Translations under genes and position numbers: made by a program
Shown: positions 1-9,511 of the stretch, piece after piece
Position numbering within the stretch: position 1 is the first letter of the stretch
Layout of the letters: each line of letters starts with the position of its first letter
Assembly (NCBI RefSeq): GCF_947077775.1
Contig: NZ_CAMTTE010000001.1
Location: 2,942,501-3,006,500 of the forward strand
Direction: 5' to 3'
Source: Salinibacter pepae
GTDB taxonomy: Bacteria; Bacteroidota; Rhodothermia; Rhodothermales; Salinibacteraceae
Length of the DNA stretch: 64,000 bases
Notes under the pieces: generated by a model
Database searches by the model: none
What the model saw: only the letters and a program-made list of their open reading frames with translations
What the model was told of the DNA's origin: nothing

Positions 1-1794
<1,794 letters not shown>

Positions 1795-1823
1795 CGCGTC
1801 CTCACATTCTGTGTCTTCCTGTC

Positions 1824-1859
1824 CCCCCGGCTGGGCGTTCCGGTCGGGGGATTTTGTTT
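1824..1859 (+). terminator. Rho-independent terminator after hppA
   Basis: An 8-bp stem (CCCCCGGC at 1824-1831 against GTCGGGGG at 1843-1850, one G-T pair) is followed directly by ATTTTGTTT. It lies 29 bases after the hppA stop, between convergent genes. Confidence 0.7.
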
Positions 1860-1883
1860 GAGGCCCACGCCGGCGGAGGCGCG

Positions 1884-2450
1884 TCAGTTGAAGCGGTTCA
1901 TCGCCGCGTCGATGTCGTCCCGGGCCATCGTGAGGACGGCGTCCTCGGCGTCCTCACGGGCCGACCGGGCCGCCGGCCGCTGCTCGTCGGTGAAGGGGGA
2001 GAGGACGTAGTCGGACTGGCGGCCGTCGGGAAAGTCGTCACCGATGCCGACGCGGAGGCGGGAGAATTCGGTGGTGCCGAGCCGCTGGGCCACGTGGGCG
2101 AGGCCGTTGTGCCCCCCGCTGCTGCCCGACGGGCGGAGCCGAATGGTGCCGACGGGAAGGTGCAGGTCGTCGACGATGACGAGCAGCCGGTCGATTGGAA
2201 GGTCGTAGTGGTCCCGAAGGCCCGCGACGGCGTCGCCGCTCCGGTTCATGTAGGTGAGCGGCACGGCCAGCCCGATCTTCTGATCGACGTACCGCCCCCA
2301 GCCGACGAGCGCGTCGGACTGGTGCTGGAGCGAGATGTCGAGGCGTCCGGAGAGCCCGTCGATGACCTGATGGCCGACGTTGTGGCGCGTGTCTTCGTAC
2401 TCGGCGCCCGGGTTGCCGAGGCCAATGGCGAGCAGGGAGGGGGTGGACAT
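1884..2450 (-). CDS. pth: Peptidyl-tRNA hydrolase
   Basis: Releases tRNA from peptidyl-tRNA that drops off the ribosome; cytoplasmic and normally essential. The 188-residue product has the usual bacterial Pth length. The N-terminus reads LLAIGLGNPGAEYEDTRHNV, with the Asn, Tyr and catalytic His of the family, and later motifs TYMNRSGDAV, VIVDDLHLPVG and GHNGL match conserved Pth blocks. It lies downstream of rplY on the same strand, a pairing common in bacteria, but a terminator-like hairpin separates the two, so it may depend on readthrough or on its own promoter. Confidence 0.97.
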   Translation of the reverse strand: MSTPSLLAIGLGNPGAEYEDTRHNVGHQVIDGLSGRLDISLQHQSDALVGWGRYVDQKIGLAVPLTYMNRSGDAVAGLRDHYDLPIDRLLVIVDDLHLPVGTIRLRPSGSSGGHNGLAHVAQRLGTTEFSRLRVGIGDDFPDGRQSDYVLSPFTDEQRPAARSAREDAEDAVLTMARDDIDAAMNRFN

Positions 2451-2477
2451 GCGGTCTCAAGGAGTGGGGGGAGACAT

Positions 2478-2507
2478 AGAAAAGGGCGACCGGGGTCGGC
2501 CGCCCTT
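2478..2507 (-). terminator. Hairpin terminator between rplY and pth
   Basis: On the minus strand AAGGGCGGCC pairs with GGTCGCCCTT (10 bp, one G-T pair) around a 6-base loop and runs into TTTTC. It sits between the rplY stop and the pth start, so it would end or attenuate rplY transcripts. Confidence 0.6.
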
Positions 2508-2550
2508 CTGGGGGTAAAATGGAGGGGCGTCGGCGCGCGGCCGGCTGTGC

Positions 2551-3246
2551 TTACTGATACTCCTCGTCCGCGCCGCCCTCGCCGGCTGCCTCCTCGCCCT
2601 CGGCGGGCTCGCCCTCTTCCGTGTCGACGGCCTCGCCCTCTTCGGCAATCTCCTCCTCTGTGAGCTCCCCCTCTTCCTCTTCGGCCTCGGTCGTGGGGGC
2701 GGTCTCGATCTGCGGCGCCACCACCGTGACGAGCGTCTGGTCCCTCGACGTTTTGATCTCGTAGTCGGTCTCGAGGTCGTAGACGTGCAGCGAGTCGCCG
2801 ATGACGAGCTCGCCGATGTCGACCTCGATCTGGGCGGGAATGTTTTCGGGCAGCACCGAGATCGTGAGCTCACGGGCGATCTGCTGCGTGTCGCCGCCGT
2901 TCTGCTGGCCCACCGGAATCCCGGTGTAGTTCAGCGGCACCGTCAGCGTAACCTCGTCGCCCTCTTCGAGCGCCTGAAAGTCGGCGTGCAGGGGCCGGTC
3001 CGTGAGCGGGTGCAGGTCGTAGTCCTTCAGGATGCAGTTCCACGTGTCCCCGTTCATCTCGACCTCAGCCACCGGGGCCGAGCGCCGGTAGATCAGCTTG
3101 TTGAGGGCGGCGATCGGAATCTGCAGCGGGGTCGACTCCACGGTGCGCCCGTACAGCACGCACGGGACGCGGTCGTTGTTGCGGATTTCGCGGGCGGCCT
3201 TCGAGCCGGTCTCGCGCGGCTGGGCTTCGATGACGGGGGCGTCCAT
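2551..3246 (-). CDS. rplY: 50S ribosomal protein L25 (Ctc type)
   Basis: 5S-rRNA-binding large-subunit protein of the long Ctc type: an L25 domain (about residues 1-95) followed by the beta-rich TL5 C-domain (about 100-185). The start chosen is the ATG giving [20 protein letters not shown], which matches the usual N-terminus; an upstream in-frame ATG would add 29 unrelated residues. The sequence [10 protein letters not shown] and the [19 protein letters not shown] block are typical. The last 45 residues or so are almost entirely Glu, Ala and Gly, an extreme acidic tail that fits halophilic adaptation. Confidence 0.95.
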   Translation of the reverse strand: MDAPVIEAQPRETGSKAAREIRNNDRVPCVLYGRTVESTPLQIPIAALNKLIYRRSAPVAEVEMNGDTWNCILKDYDLHPLTDRPLHADFQALEEGDEVTLTVPLNYTGIPVGQQNGGDTQQIARELTISVLPENIPAQIEVDIGELVIGDSLHVYDLETDYEIKTSRDQTLVTVVAPQIETAPTTEAEEEEGELTEEEIAEEGEAVDTEEGEPAEGEEAAGEGGADEEYQ

Positions 3247-3471
3247 GACGGGAAGACGGTCCGGTGAAAAGGGTGACAGCAACCGGGGCAGATGACCGAT
3301 CGCCTCTCTATGCAGAATGCATGCTAAGTCCACCCCTCCGTTTGGTTCCAGGGGGGCGGGATCGATTCAAGCAAAATAGACGCCGACGGGCTGGTGGGGC
3401 CCATCCGGGCCGCCCGGGCGCCTCGCCCCAGCCCCCCCCCTGGTTCCTGCCGCACGGGAGAGCGGGCCCTG

Positions 3472-4419
3472 CTAGTCGGTAAAGAGCGTGGAGACCGACC
3501 GGTCGGTGTAAATGTGGCGGATGGCCTTGGCGAACAGGTTTGACACGCTTACCACCTCGATGCAGTCGGACGGGCGCTTGAGGGGCACCGTGTCGGTGAT
3601 CATGAGTCGCTCAAGGGGGGAGTCCTCGATGCGGTCGTAGGCCGGGCCGGAGAGGAGGCCGTGCGTGCAGGCCGCCATGATTTTCAGGGCGCCGTGGTCC
3701 TTGAGCGCCTTCGCGGCGCGGGTCAGGGTGCCGGCCGTATCGACGATGTCGTCGATGATGAGGACGTCCTTGCCCTCCACGTCCCCGATCACGTTCATCA
3801 CCCGTGCTTCGTTTTGACGGGGGCGGCGCTTGTCGATGAGGGCCAGGTCCACGCCCAGGCGCTGGGCGTAAGCGCGGGCCATCTTGAGGCCGCCCACGTC
3901 CGGGGCCAGCACGACGAAGTCGTCGAGGTCGAACTGGCGAACGTGGTCGGTCAGCACGGTGGAGCCGTACAGGTGGTCCACCGGGACGTCGAAAAAGCCC
4001 TGGATCTGGGCGGCGTGAAGCTCCATGGTCAGGATGCGATCCACGCCGGCGGAGGTGAGCATGTTGGCCATGAGCTTCGCCGCGATGGAGACGCGCGGCT
4101 GGTCCTTGCGCTCCTGTCGGGCGTAGCCAAAGTAGGGGATTACGGCCGTGACGCGTTCGGCCGAGGCCCGCTTGGCGGCGTCGATCAGGAGGAGCAGCTC
4201 CATCCAGTTGTCCGCCTTCGGATGGGTGCTCTGAATGATAAACAGATCCGCTCCCCGAATGGACTCCTCGAACCGCACGTAGATCTCGCCGTCCGCAAAG
4301 TCGCGGATGCTGAGGTCCCCGAGGGTCGTGCCGTAGGCTTCGGCAATCTTGTTGGCGAGGGCCGGGTTGGAGCGGCCCCCGAAGATGGCGACGCGGTGTT
4401 CATTGCTCGACGCACGCAT
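3472..4419 (-). CDS. prs: Ribose-phosphate pyrophosphokinase (PRPP synthetase)
   Basis: Makes PRPP from ribose-5-phosphate and ATP for nucleotide, His and Trp synthesis. The 315-residue product has the class I length. Visible motifs are the catalytic stretch YARQERKDQPRVSIAAKL, MELHAAQIQGFFDVPVDHLYG-like residues at about 125-145, and the PRPP loop VLIIDDIVDTAGT. The start giving MRASSNEHRVAIFGG is preferred over an ATG five codons upstream. It lies just downstream of tRNA-Gln on the same strand and upstream of rplY, giving a tRNA-prs-rplY-pth order. Confidence 0.96.
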   Translation of the reverse strand: MRASSNEHRVAIFGGRSNPALANKIAEAYGTTLGDLSIRDFADGEIYVRFEESIRGADLFIIQSTHPKADNWMELLLLIDAAKRASAERVTAVIPYFGYARQERKDQPRVSIAAKLMANMLTSAGVDRILTMELHAAQIQGFFDVPVDHLYGSTVLTDHVRQFDLDDFVVLAPDVGGLKMARAYAQRLGVDLALIDKRRPRQNEARVMNVIGDVEGKDVLIIDDIVDTAGTLTRAAKALKDHGALKIMAACTHGLLSGPAYDRIEDSPLERLMITDTVPLKRPSDCIEVVSVSNLFAKAIRHIYTDRSVSTLFTD

Positions 4420-4465
4420 GAGTGGACGGGGCACCGGGGCGGCAGCGGTCAGGGGGATAGAGAGC

Positions 4466-4539
4466 TGGTTGCCCGGGGTGGATTCGAACCACCACTAACG
4501 GCTCCAAAGGCCGCTGTCCTGCCATTAGACCACCGGGCA
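4466..4539 (-). tRNA. tRNA-Gln (anticodon TTG)
   Basis: The minus strand folds into a full cloverleaf. The acceptor TGCCCGG pairs with CCGGGCA, followed by discriminator A and an encoded CCA. The anticodon stem GCGGC/GCCGT encloses loop CTTTGGA (anticodon TTG), and the T arm is GGTGG-TTCGAAT-CCACC. It lies about 45 bases upstream of the prs start on the same strand. Confidence 0.95.
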
Positions 4540-4685
4540 ATGCGGGGCGCGCGGTCTCCTTTTTGTATTCCTCCTGTAGGGTAGAAAAGAACAGGGACTG
4601 AGTCAACGAGCCAACGGGGGATCAGTTCGTGAAGAGGGGCTGAGAAGTACCGGGTTACAGACGGGACGGCCCCCAGGCCCGGCCG

Positions 4686-5969
4686 TCAGGTCCAGGCGCG
4701 GAGTTCGGTGAGCTCCTCCGTTACGGTGTCGATCGCGTCGGTCGTCAGCCTGCCCCGATCGGTAAGCAGGCCCCCGGTGACGAGGGCGGCGGGAGTGGTG
4801 TCAAACCGAGGGGCCCATACCTCCACGTCCCGAGAGCCGTCGTACACGGCCCGGTCCGCGGCGGACTCGCCGGACGCACCGTCGTCCACTGCGATCTTGT
4901 CGACGGCGCACGCGGCGTACACCGGCACATCGGCCCGACGCGCCGCGAGGGCGGCCCCGTACGTTCCGGCCTTATTGACCACCGCCCCCGAAGGCTGCAC
5001 CGTGTCCGCCCCCACGAGCACGGCGTCGACGCTGCCCCCCTGCAGGCGACGCGCGACGGCGGCGTCGGGGAGGAGCGTCACGTCGAGGCCCGCTTCGGTG
5101 AGGCGCTCGGCGACGGCCACGCCCTCGTCTCCGGGCGCCGAGACGGCCACGCTGACAGTGGGCGACGGGTCGGCCGCCTGCAGGGCCGACAACACGGTGC
5201 CGGAGCGGGACAGGGTGAGCACGTGGGTCCCGCTTGTTTGCGCGGCCGCGGTCTCGGCCGCCGCCGCGTCGGCCGCCAGGGCGTTCTGGATGGCCTCGTG
5301 GGCGTTGGTTTCGACGGCATCAGGAAGGAGCTCCGGACCGCTCGCGTGCATGGCGTGGTGCAGCCGGTTCACCAGCGCCGCCATCGACGGGCGGGCCTCC
5401 AGCAGGCGATGCGCGGTGCCGATTAGGCGCCCCCGGGCATCCTCAATTGTGGCGGCCTCGGAATGGGCGAGCATGCCGGCCCGGTCGCGGAGGACCTCCA
5501 GGGCCCGAATGGAGAGGTCGGCCGACCCGTGCGTCGTGTCGTTTGCGAGGCCGAGGATGGACGGCGCCACGCGGCGGTACGAGGTCCACAGGTCCGGCAC
5601 CGTGTCGCGCCGCAACAGTACGGTGGGGGAGGCCCACTCGACCTCCTCGGTCTCCCAGTTCGTCTGGATCGACCGGCTGTCGACGTCGAAGAGGAACGGG
5701 TGCACCCGCCAGTGCGCCCCGTGGTCGTCGTCCTCGACCGTGAACGCCGAGCCCTGCCGCCGGGGATGCACGTCGGCACCACGCAGGCCGGTCTCCTCCT
5801 CCACCTCCCGCAGTGCGGACGCCGTGGGATCGCCGTCCTCGACGTGCCCGGCAACGGCGCCCCACCGACCGGGGTACGAGCCTACCTCTTCGCTGCGGCG
5901 AAGCAGCAACACTTCGCCTCGGTGTCGGAGAAACACGGTGACGACGGGCGTCGGGTCGGCGTCGGGCAT
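4686..5969 (-). CDS. NUDIX hydrolase fused to an eIF2B-alpha/R15P-isomerase-like domain
   Basis: A two-domain protein of 427 residues. Residues about 5-135 are a NUDIX domain: GHVEDGDPTASALREVEEET resembles the NUDIX box, but its spacer is one residue shorter than GX5EX7REUXEEXGU and the first Glu is Asp. Residues about 150-427 match the eIF2B alpha/beta/delta and ribose-1,5-bisphosphate isomerase fold, with LVGADTVQPSGAVVNKAGTY near the end. Where the isomerases I remember carry a catalytic Cys, this protein reads TLSRSGTV, as in eIF2B-type members, so isomerase activity is doubtful. The start giving MPDADPTP is used; an upstream ATG adds 19 unlikely residues. I recall this fusion mainly from haloarchaea. 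Substrate unknown. Confidence 0.8.
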   Translation of the reverse strand: MPDADPTPVVTVFLRHRGEVLLLRRSEEVGSYPGRWGAVAGHVEDGDPTASALREVEEETGLRGADVHPRRQGSAFTVEDDDHGAHWRVHPFLFDVDSRSIQTNWETEEVEWASPTVLLRRDTVPDLWTSYRRVAPSILGLANDTTHGSADLSIRALEVLRDRAGMLAHSEAATIEDARGRLIGTAHRLLEARPSMAALVNRLHHAMHASGPELLPDAVETNAHEAIQNALAADAAAAETAAAQTSGTHVLTLSRSGTVLSALQAADPSPTVSVAVSAPGDEGVAVAERLTEAGLDVTLLPDAAVARRLQGGSVDAVLVGADTVQPSGAVVNKAGTYGAALAARRADVPVYAACAVDKIAVDDGASGESAADRAVYDGSRDVEVWAPRFDTTPAALVTGGLLTDRGRLTTDAIDTVTEELTELRAWT

Positions 5970-6084
5970 GAGAGAAAGACCAGAACACGTGCAGGGAAGC
6001 AATGCGACGAAGGGACTGCCTCGCACGTGCCCCGCCGCTCAGCGATCCGCCTCTGAAAGAGCACGGTTGGAAATTTTGCGTCCG

Positions 6085-6107
6085 ATTACTACTACAGAAG
6101 TAGTAAT
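6085..6107. promoter_or_regulatory. Perfect 9-bp palindrome between divergent genes (candidate operator)
   Basis: ATTACTACT (6085-6093) and AGTAGTAAT (6099-6107) form a perfect inverted repeat around ACAGA. It lies in an AT-rich patch between the NUDIX fusion (start 5969, minus) and the TPR gene (start about 6152, plus). The half-site TTACTAC/GTAGTAA resembles the half-sites of BlaI/MecI operators, but the spacing is 3 bases longer. No T-run follows, so an operator is more likely than a terminator. Confidence 0.55.
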
Positions 6108-6151
6108 AAAGTAGAGGCACCTGCCGCCACGTCGATCCTTCCCGATTTTCT

Positions 6152-6820
6152 TTGGCTCCTGCTGGACTGCGCGTGGTGGACACCACCCTGACCCACCAGT
6201 CGGGGGATCCCCGCCTGTGGCGCCGTCGGGCCGACCTCGCGTTCGAACGAGAGAATCTCAAGAGGGCGCGTCGCGCGTACGTCCGCACGCTGGCCGCGGG
6301 CGACTCGTCGGCGACGGTGTACCGACGGATTGGGCTCGTCGACGTGCGCCGCCAGCAGTATGCCCGAGCCCTCCCGTTCCTGCGGCAGTCCCTGCGGCGC
6401 GACTCCAGTCACGCCCGTACGACCCTCTATCTGGGCGTTACGTACCTGCGGCTCGACAGCCTGCGCCGGGCGAGCACGTACCTTCAGAGGACCATCGACC
6501 AGGAGGCGCGCGGGCCGATCACGAAAGCCCTGGAGCACCACGGGGCCGTGCACAGTCGGCGCGGGGACGTCTCCGCCGCGATTGACGCCTACCAGACGGC
6601 GCTTCATCTCCGACCGGAGCGGACGGCCCTCTACTTCCGCCTCGCGACGGTCTACGACGAGCACTACCGGGACAAGACGCCGGCGGCCCGCTACTACCGC
6701 CGGTTTCTCCGGGCACACGAGGGGGCCCTTCCTGAGCTGCGCCGGTACGCGACGTCTCGTCTGAAGGCCCTCCGCCCCACCCTTCACATGCAGCAGGGCC
6801 CCGCGTCGTCGAACGAGTAG
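6152..6820 (+). CDS. Tetratricopeptide-repeat protein
   Basis: About 222 residues built from roughly five TPR-like helical pairs, such as ATVYRRIGLVDVRRQQYARA, ARTTLYLGVTYLRLDSLRRA and ALYFRLATVYDEHYRDKTPA. TPRs are protein-interaction scaffolds, and no enzymatic motif is present. The only plausible start is TTG at 6152; the frame stays open upstream to a stop at 6107 and no ATG lies there. There is no signal peptide, although exported TPR proteins are common in this group, so the N-terminus may be lost or misassigned. It is divergent from the NUDIX fusion across the palindrome. Confidence 0.7.
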   Translation: MAPAGLRVVDTTLTHQSGDPRLWRRRADLAFERENLKRARRAYVRTLAAGDSSATVYRRIGLVDVRRQQYARALPFLRQSLRRDSSHARTTLYLGVTYLRLDSLRRASTYLQRTIDQEARGPITKALEHHGAVHSRRGDVSAAIDAYQTALHLRPERTALYFRLATVYDEHYRDKTPAARYYRRFLRAHEGALPELRRYATSRLKALRPTLHMQQGPASSNE

Positions 6821-6990
6821 GGGCGGGATCCCAGTGAGGACGGCCTTGTTAGAAGGTTGTGCAAAGCGAATGATCCTCGGGCACGGCGGAGCGGGGGGCG
6901 ACGAATGCCTCGCCGCTAGCTGGCCCGGACTGCCTGAGCACGTCCATTCGACGCTTCGAAGGGCCTTCCCTGGACTCGACTTTTCGCTTT

Positions 6991-7614
6991 ATGCGACGGA
7001 CCGCTGCGCTTCTCGTCTTCTTCGGCCTTGTTCTAAGCACGCGCGTGTCGGCGCAGCCGGCGGTCTCCGTCCGCGGAAATGTAGGGGCGGCGTTCTTTCA
7101 GTCGCCCGAAGGCCTGAACAATGTCTTGAACTCCGGGGTGGACCTGGGGCTTGGGGCAGGGCTCGAGGTGTACGATGGGTTGGAGGTCGTCCTGCAGGGG
7201 AGCTACGACCGGTTTACCCTGAACAGCGACAACGTCGCGCTTCTGGACGACAACCTACCGGTCGGGACGTCGGTGGAGGGCGGTGCGCTGAACCTCATAA
7301 ACGGGACCGTCGGGTTGCGCTACACCCTCAAGAATCAGAGCGATGCCCATCCGTACGTGGCGGGGGGCATCGGGCTGTACCGGACCGAGCTCGCGGAGGC
7401 ACAGGTGCGCCAGGGGGACAATCTACTTCCGGAGCGGTCCACGAGAGGAAGGGGCTTTCACCTCGCGGTCGGGTCTAACTTTCGGGTCGATGAGACCTAC
7501 GGGGTCTTTTTCGAGCCGCGGTACGTCGTCGTCGACACGGACGGCTCGGATCTTCAGACGGGGACTTCGACCCGCTATGTCACCGTTCGCCTGGGGATGG
7601 AGGTGCAGTTTTGA
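6991..7614 (+). CDS. Outer-membrane beta-barrel protein
   Basis: A 207-residue protein with a clear signal peptide (MRRTAALLVFFGLVLSTRVS, cleavage expected after AQP or nearby). Alternating amphipathic strands follow, such as VDLGLGAGLEVYDGLEVVLQ and LINGTVGLRYTLKN, and it ends in RLGMEVQF. A terminal Phe is the usual outer-membrane insertion signal. The size suits an 8-stranded OmpX/OmpW-like barrel. I do not recognise a specific family member. It converges with nfu. Confidence 0.75.
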   Translation: MRRTAALLVFFGLVLSTRVSAQPAVSVRGNVGAAFFQSPEGLNNVLNSGVDLGLGAGLEVYDGLEVVLQGSYDRFTLNSDNVALLDDNLPVGTSVEGGALNLINGTVGLRYTLKNQSDAHPYVAGGIGLYRTELAEAQVRQGDNLLPERSTRGRGFHLAVGSNFRVDETYGVFFEPRYVVVDTDGSDLQTGTSTRYVTVRLGMEVQF

Positions 7615-7687
7615 TCCCCCAGGATCGGCAGAGAAGGCGTCGACTGGGGCGCACGACGAAAGCAGATGGCGCAGAGGGTACAGCGGC

Positions 7688-7993
7688 CTATGCGGCCGCC
7701 GCGGCGTTGACCGCCTCGACCCGCTTTATTTTCGGGACCGACCGCTTGAGGGCCTGCTCGATGCCCGCGCGCAGCGTCATGGTGCTCATGGGGCACGACC
7801 CACAGGCCCCCAGCAGCTCGAGCTCCACGACATAGTCGGCGGTCACGTTCAGCAGCCGGACCGACCCGCCGTCCGCCATGAGGTAGGGGCGGATCGTGTC
7901 GAGGGCCTCCTCGATGTTGTCGCGCAGTTCCGGGTCGATGTGTGGGGACGACCCGTCTTCGGTGTCGGGGGAGGAAGGCACGTCGTCGGACAT
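7688..7993 (-). CDS. NifU C-terminal-domain Fe-S scaffold (Nfu type)
   Basis: A 101-residue stand-alone Nfu domain that carries and delivers Fe-S clusters. The motif LLGACGSCPMSTMTLRAGIE contains the CxxC pair that binds the cluster, and IRPYLMADGGSVRLLNV is the typical preceding block. The start giving MSDDVPSS is chosen; the longer open frame upstream encodes implausible sequence. It lies 145 bases downstream of mrp on the same strand, so scaffold and carrier for Fe-S clusters are probably expressed together. Confidence 0.92.
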   Translation of the reverse strand: MSDDVPSSPDTEDGSSPHIDPELRDNIEEALDTIRPYLMADGGSVRLLNVTADYVVELELLGACGSCPMSTMTLRAGIEQALKRSVPKIKRVEAVNAAAAA

Positions 7994-8138
7994 AAGGCGT
8001 CGAGGCGATTGCGTGAGGCGGCGTGAACCCGGACATCGTACTTCTTCAGTCCCTAACGGACGGGACGCGGGCGCGTTCGCAACATGTGCGGGGCGCGGCC
8101 CTGTTCGGTGTCGTTCCGGGCCGGCAGCCGGGCGGCCC

Positions 8139-9263
8139 TTATTCGTAGAGGATCTCGATCTTCTGCGTCGGGTCGTCCTCGGCGTTGCGGAGGGCAACCT
8201 GCTCGGTGAGCTGATCGGCGATCTCGGCAAACGCCTGGGTCGAGGCGCTGTCCGGGGCGGACCGCACGATGGGGGTGCCCTGGTCGCTGCTCTTGCGGAT
8301 CTCCTGCTGAATCGGCACCTCCCCGAGAAACGGCACGTCGAGCTCCTGGGCCAGCTCCTGGGCGCCCGCCCGGCCGAAGAGGTAGTATTTGCGGTCCGGC
8401 TGATCGGGGGGCGAGAAGTAGGCCATGTTCTCGACCATGCCCACGACGGGCACGTTTACGTTGTCGAACATGGCCTTGCCCTTCCGCGCGTCGGCGAGGG
8501 CGAGGTCCTGCGGCGTCGAGACGATGACGGCCCCGGTGAGAGGGATGGTCTGGACGATGGTGAGCTGGACGTCGCCGGTGCCGGGGGGGAGGTCGAGGAT
8601 CATGTACTCGATGTCGCCCCAGTCCACGTCGCCGAGAAACTGGCGCACGGCCTTCGTGACCATCGGCCCGCGCCAGACGACCGCCTGATCGGGGTCGACC
8701 ATGAAGCCCATCGACAGGGTTTTGACGCCGTGCTTCTCCAGCGGCACCATCTTGCGCTCGTCGTTGACGCGCGGCTTTTCGCCTTCCATCCCCATCATCT
8801 TTGGAATCGAGGGGCCGTAGATGTCGGTGTCCACGAGCGCCACCTCGTAGCCCTGCTCGGAGAGGGACATCGCCAGGTTGACGGCGACGGTGCTCTTGCC
8901 CACCCCGCCCTTGCCGCTGGCTACGGCAATGGTGTTCTGCACGCCGTCCTCGCCGCTCGTCTGCTGCTTCTCGCCCCCCTGATCGCCCACCATCACGTCG
9001 TCTCCCAGCGGAATCATCTCGCTGTCCACCTCCACGTCCACCGTCAGTTCACGGCTCACTTCTTCGTGCAGCAGGCGCCGGCAGGCCTCTTCGACCTGGC
9101 TGGCGAAGGACCCGTCCGGGTCCTTTACGACGACGGTGAATGAGACGTGCCCGTCCTCGATCGTGAGGTCCTTCACCATGTCGAGCCGGATAATGTCCTT
9201 TTCCTCCTTTGGATGCTTGATCTGTCGGAGGACATCCAGAACGTCTTCGCGGGGGACGGACAT
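8139..9263 (-). CDS. mrp: Mrp/NBP35-family P-loop ATPase, Fe-S cluster carrier
   Basis: A 374-residue protein with an N-terminal MIP18/DUF59 domain (about residues 1-85) and a MinD-like ATPase. The deviant Walker A is GKGGVGKSTVAVNLAMSL at about residue 120; YMILDLPPGTGD is the Walker B region. The usual CxxC near the C-terminus, just before the YxFG motif, is absent: the sequence reads ENMAYFSPPDQPDRKYYLFG. As I recall, Bacteroidota homologues share this loss, so it is a lineage trait rather than damage. The next gene on the strand is the Nfu scaffold. The start giving MSVPREDVLDVL replaces a longer frame with 17 unlikely residues. Confidence 0.93.
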   Translation of the reverse strand: MSVPREDVLDVLRQIKHPKEEKDIIRLDMVKDLTIEDGHVSFTVVVKDPDGSFASQVEEACRRLLHEEVSRELTVDVEVDSEMIPLGDDVMVGDQGGEKQQTSGEDGVQNTIAVASGKGGVGKSTVAVNLAMSLSEQGYEVALVDTDIYGPSIPKMMGMEGEKPRVNDERKMVPLEKHGVKTLSMGFMVDPDQAVVWRGPMVTKAVRQFLGDVDWGDIEYMILDLPPGTGDVQLTIVQTIPLTGAVIVSTPQDLALADARKGKAMFDNVNVPVVGMVENMAYFSPPDQPDRKYYLFGRAGAQELAQELDVPFLGEVPIQQEIRKSSDQGTPIVRSAPDSASTQAFAEIADQLTEQVALRNAEDDPTQKIEILYE

Positions 9264-9511
9264 GGAAGCAAAAGAGCCGGTGCGGCAGAATGCTGAAGCG
9301 ATACACTCCACCACAGGAGCGGGTGGATGTTCCTCTCAGCGGCGGAGATTTCCGCCGAATTCCCGCGTCCCGCAACGCCGGGTTGCCGGGGCTGCAGCCT
9401 CTAGAAGGAGGGGGCGATCGGAAACGTGAAGGCACCCGGAACGGCAGGGGGAAAACTGACAGGGAACAGGGCCCGGCGGGCCCGGATGGGCGGCACTCGG
9501 GGGGGCACTGA

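Noticed and set aside
3376-3470. GC-rich GGCCC/GGGCC hairpin after prs as terminator
   Set aside because: The stem is only 5 bp and no T-run follows directly; similar GC-rich hairpins occur by chance in this genome.
4686-5969. Archaeal AMP/RuBisCO pathway suggested by the R15P-isomerase-like domain
   Set aside because: No AMP phosphorylase or RuBisCO gene is in the window and the catalytic Cys is absent.
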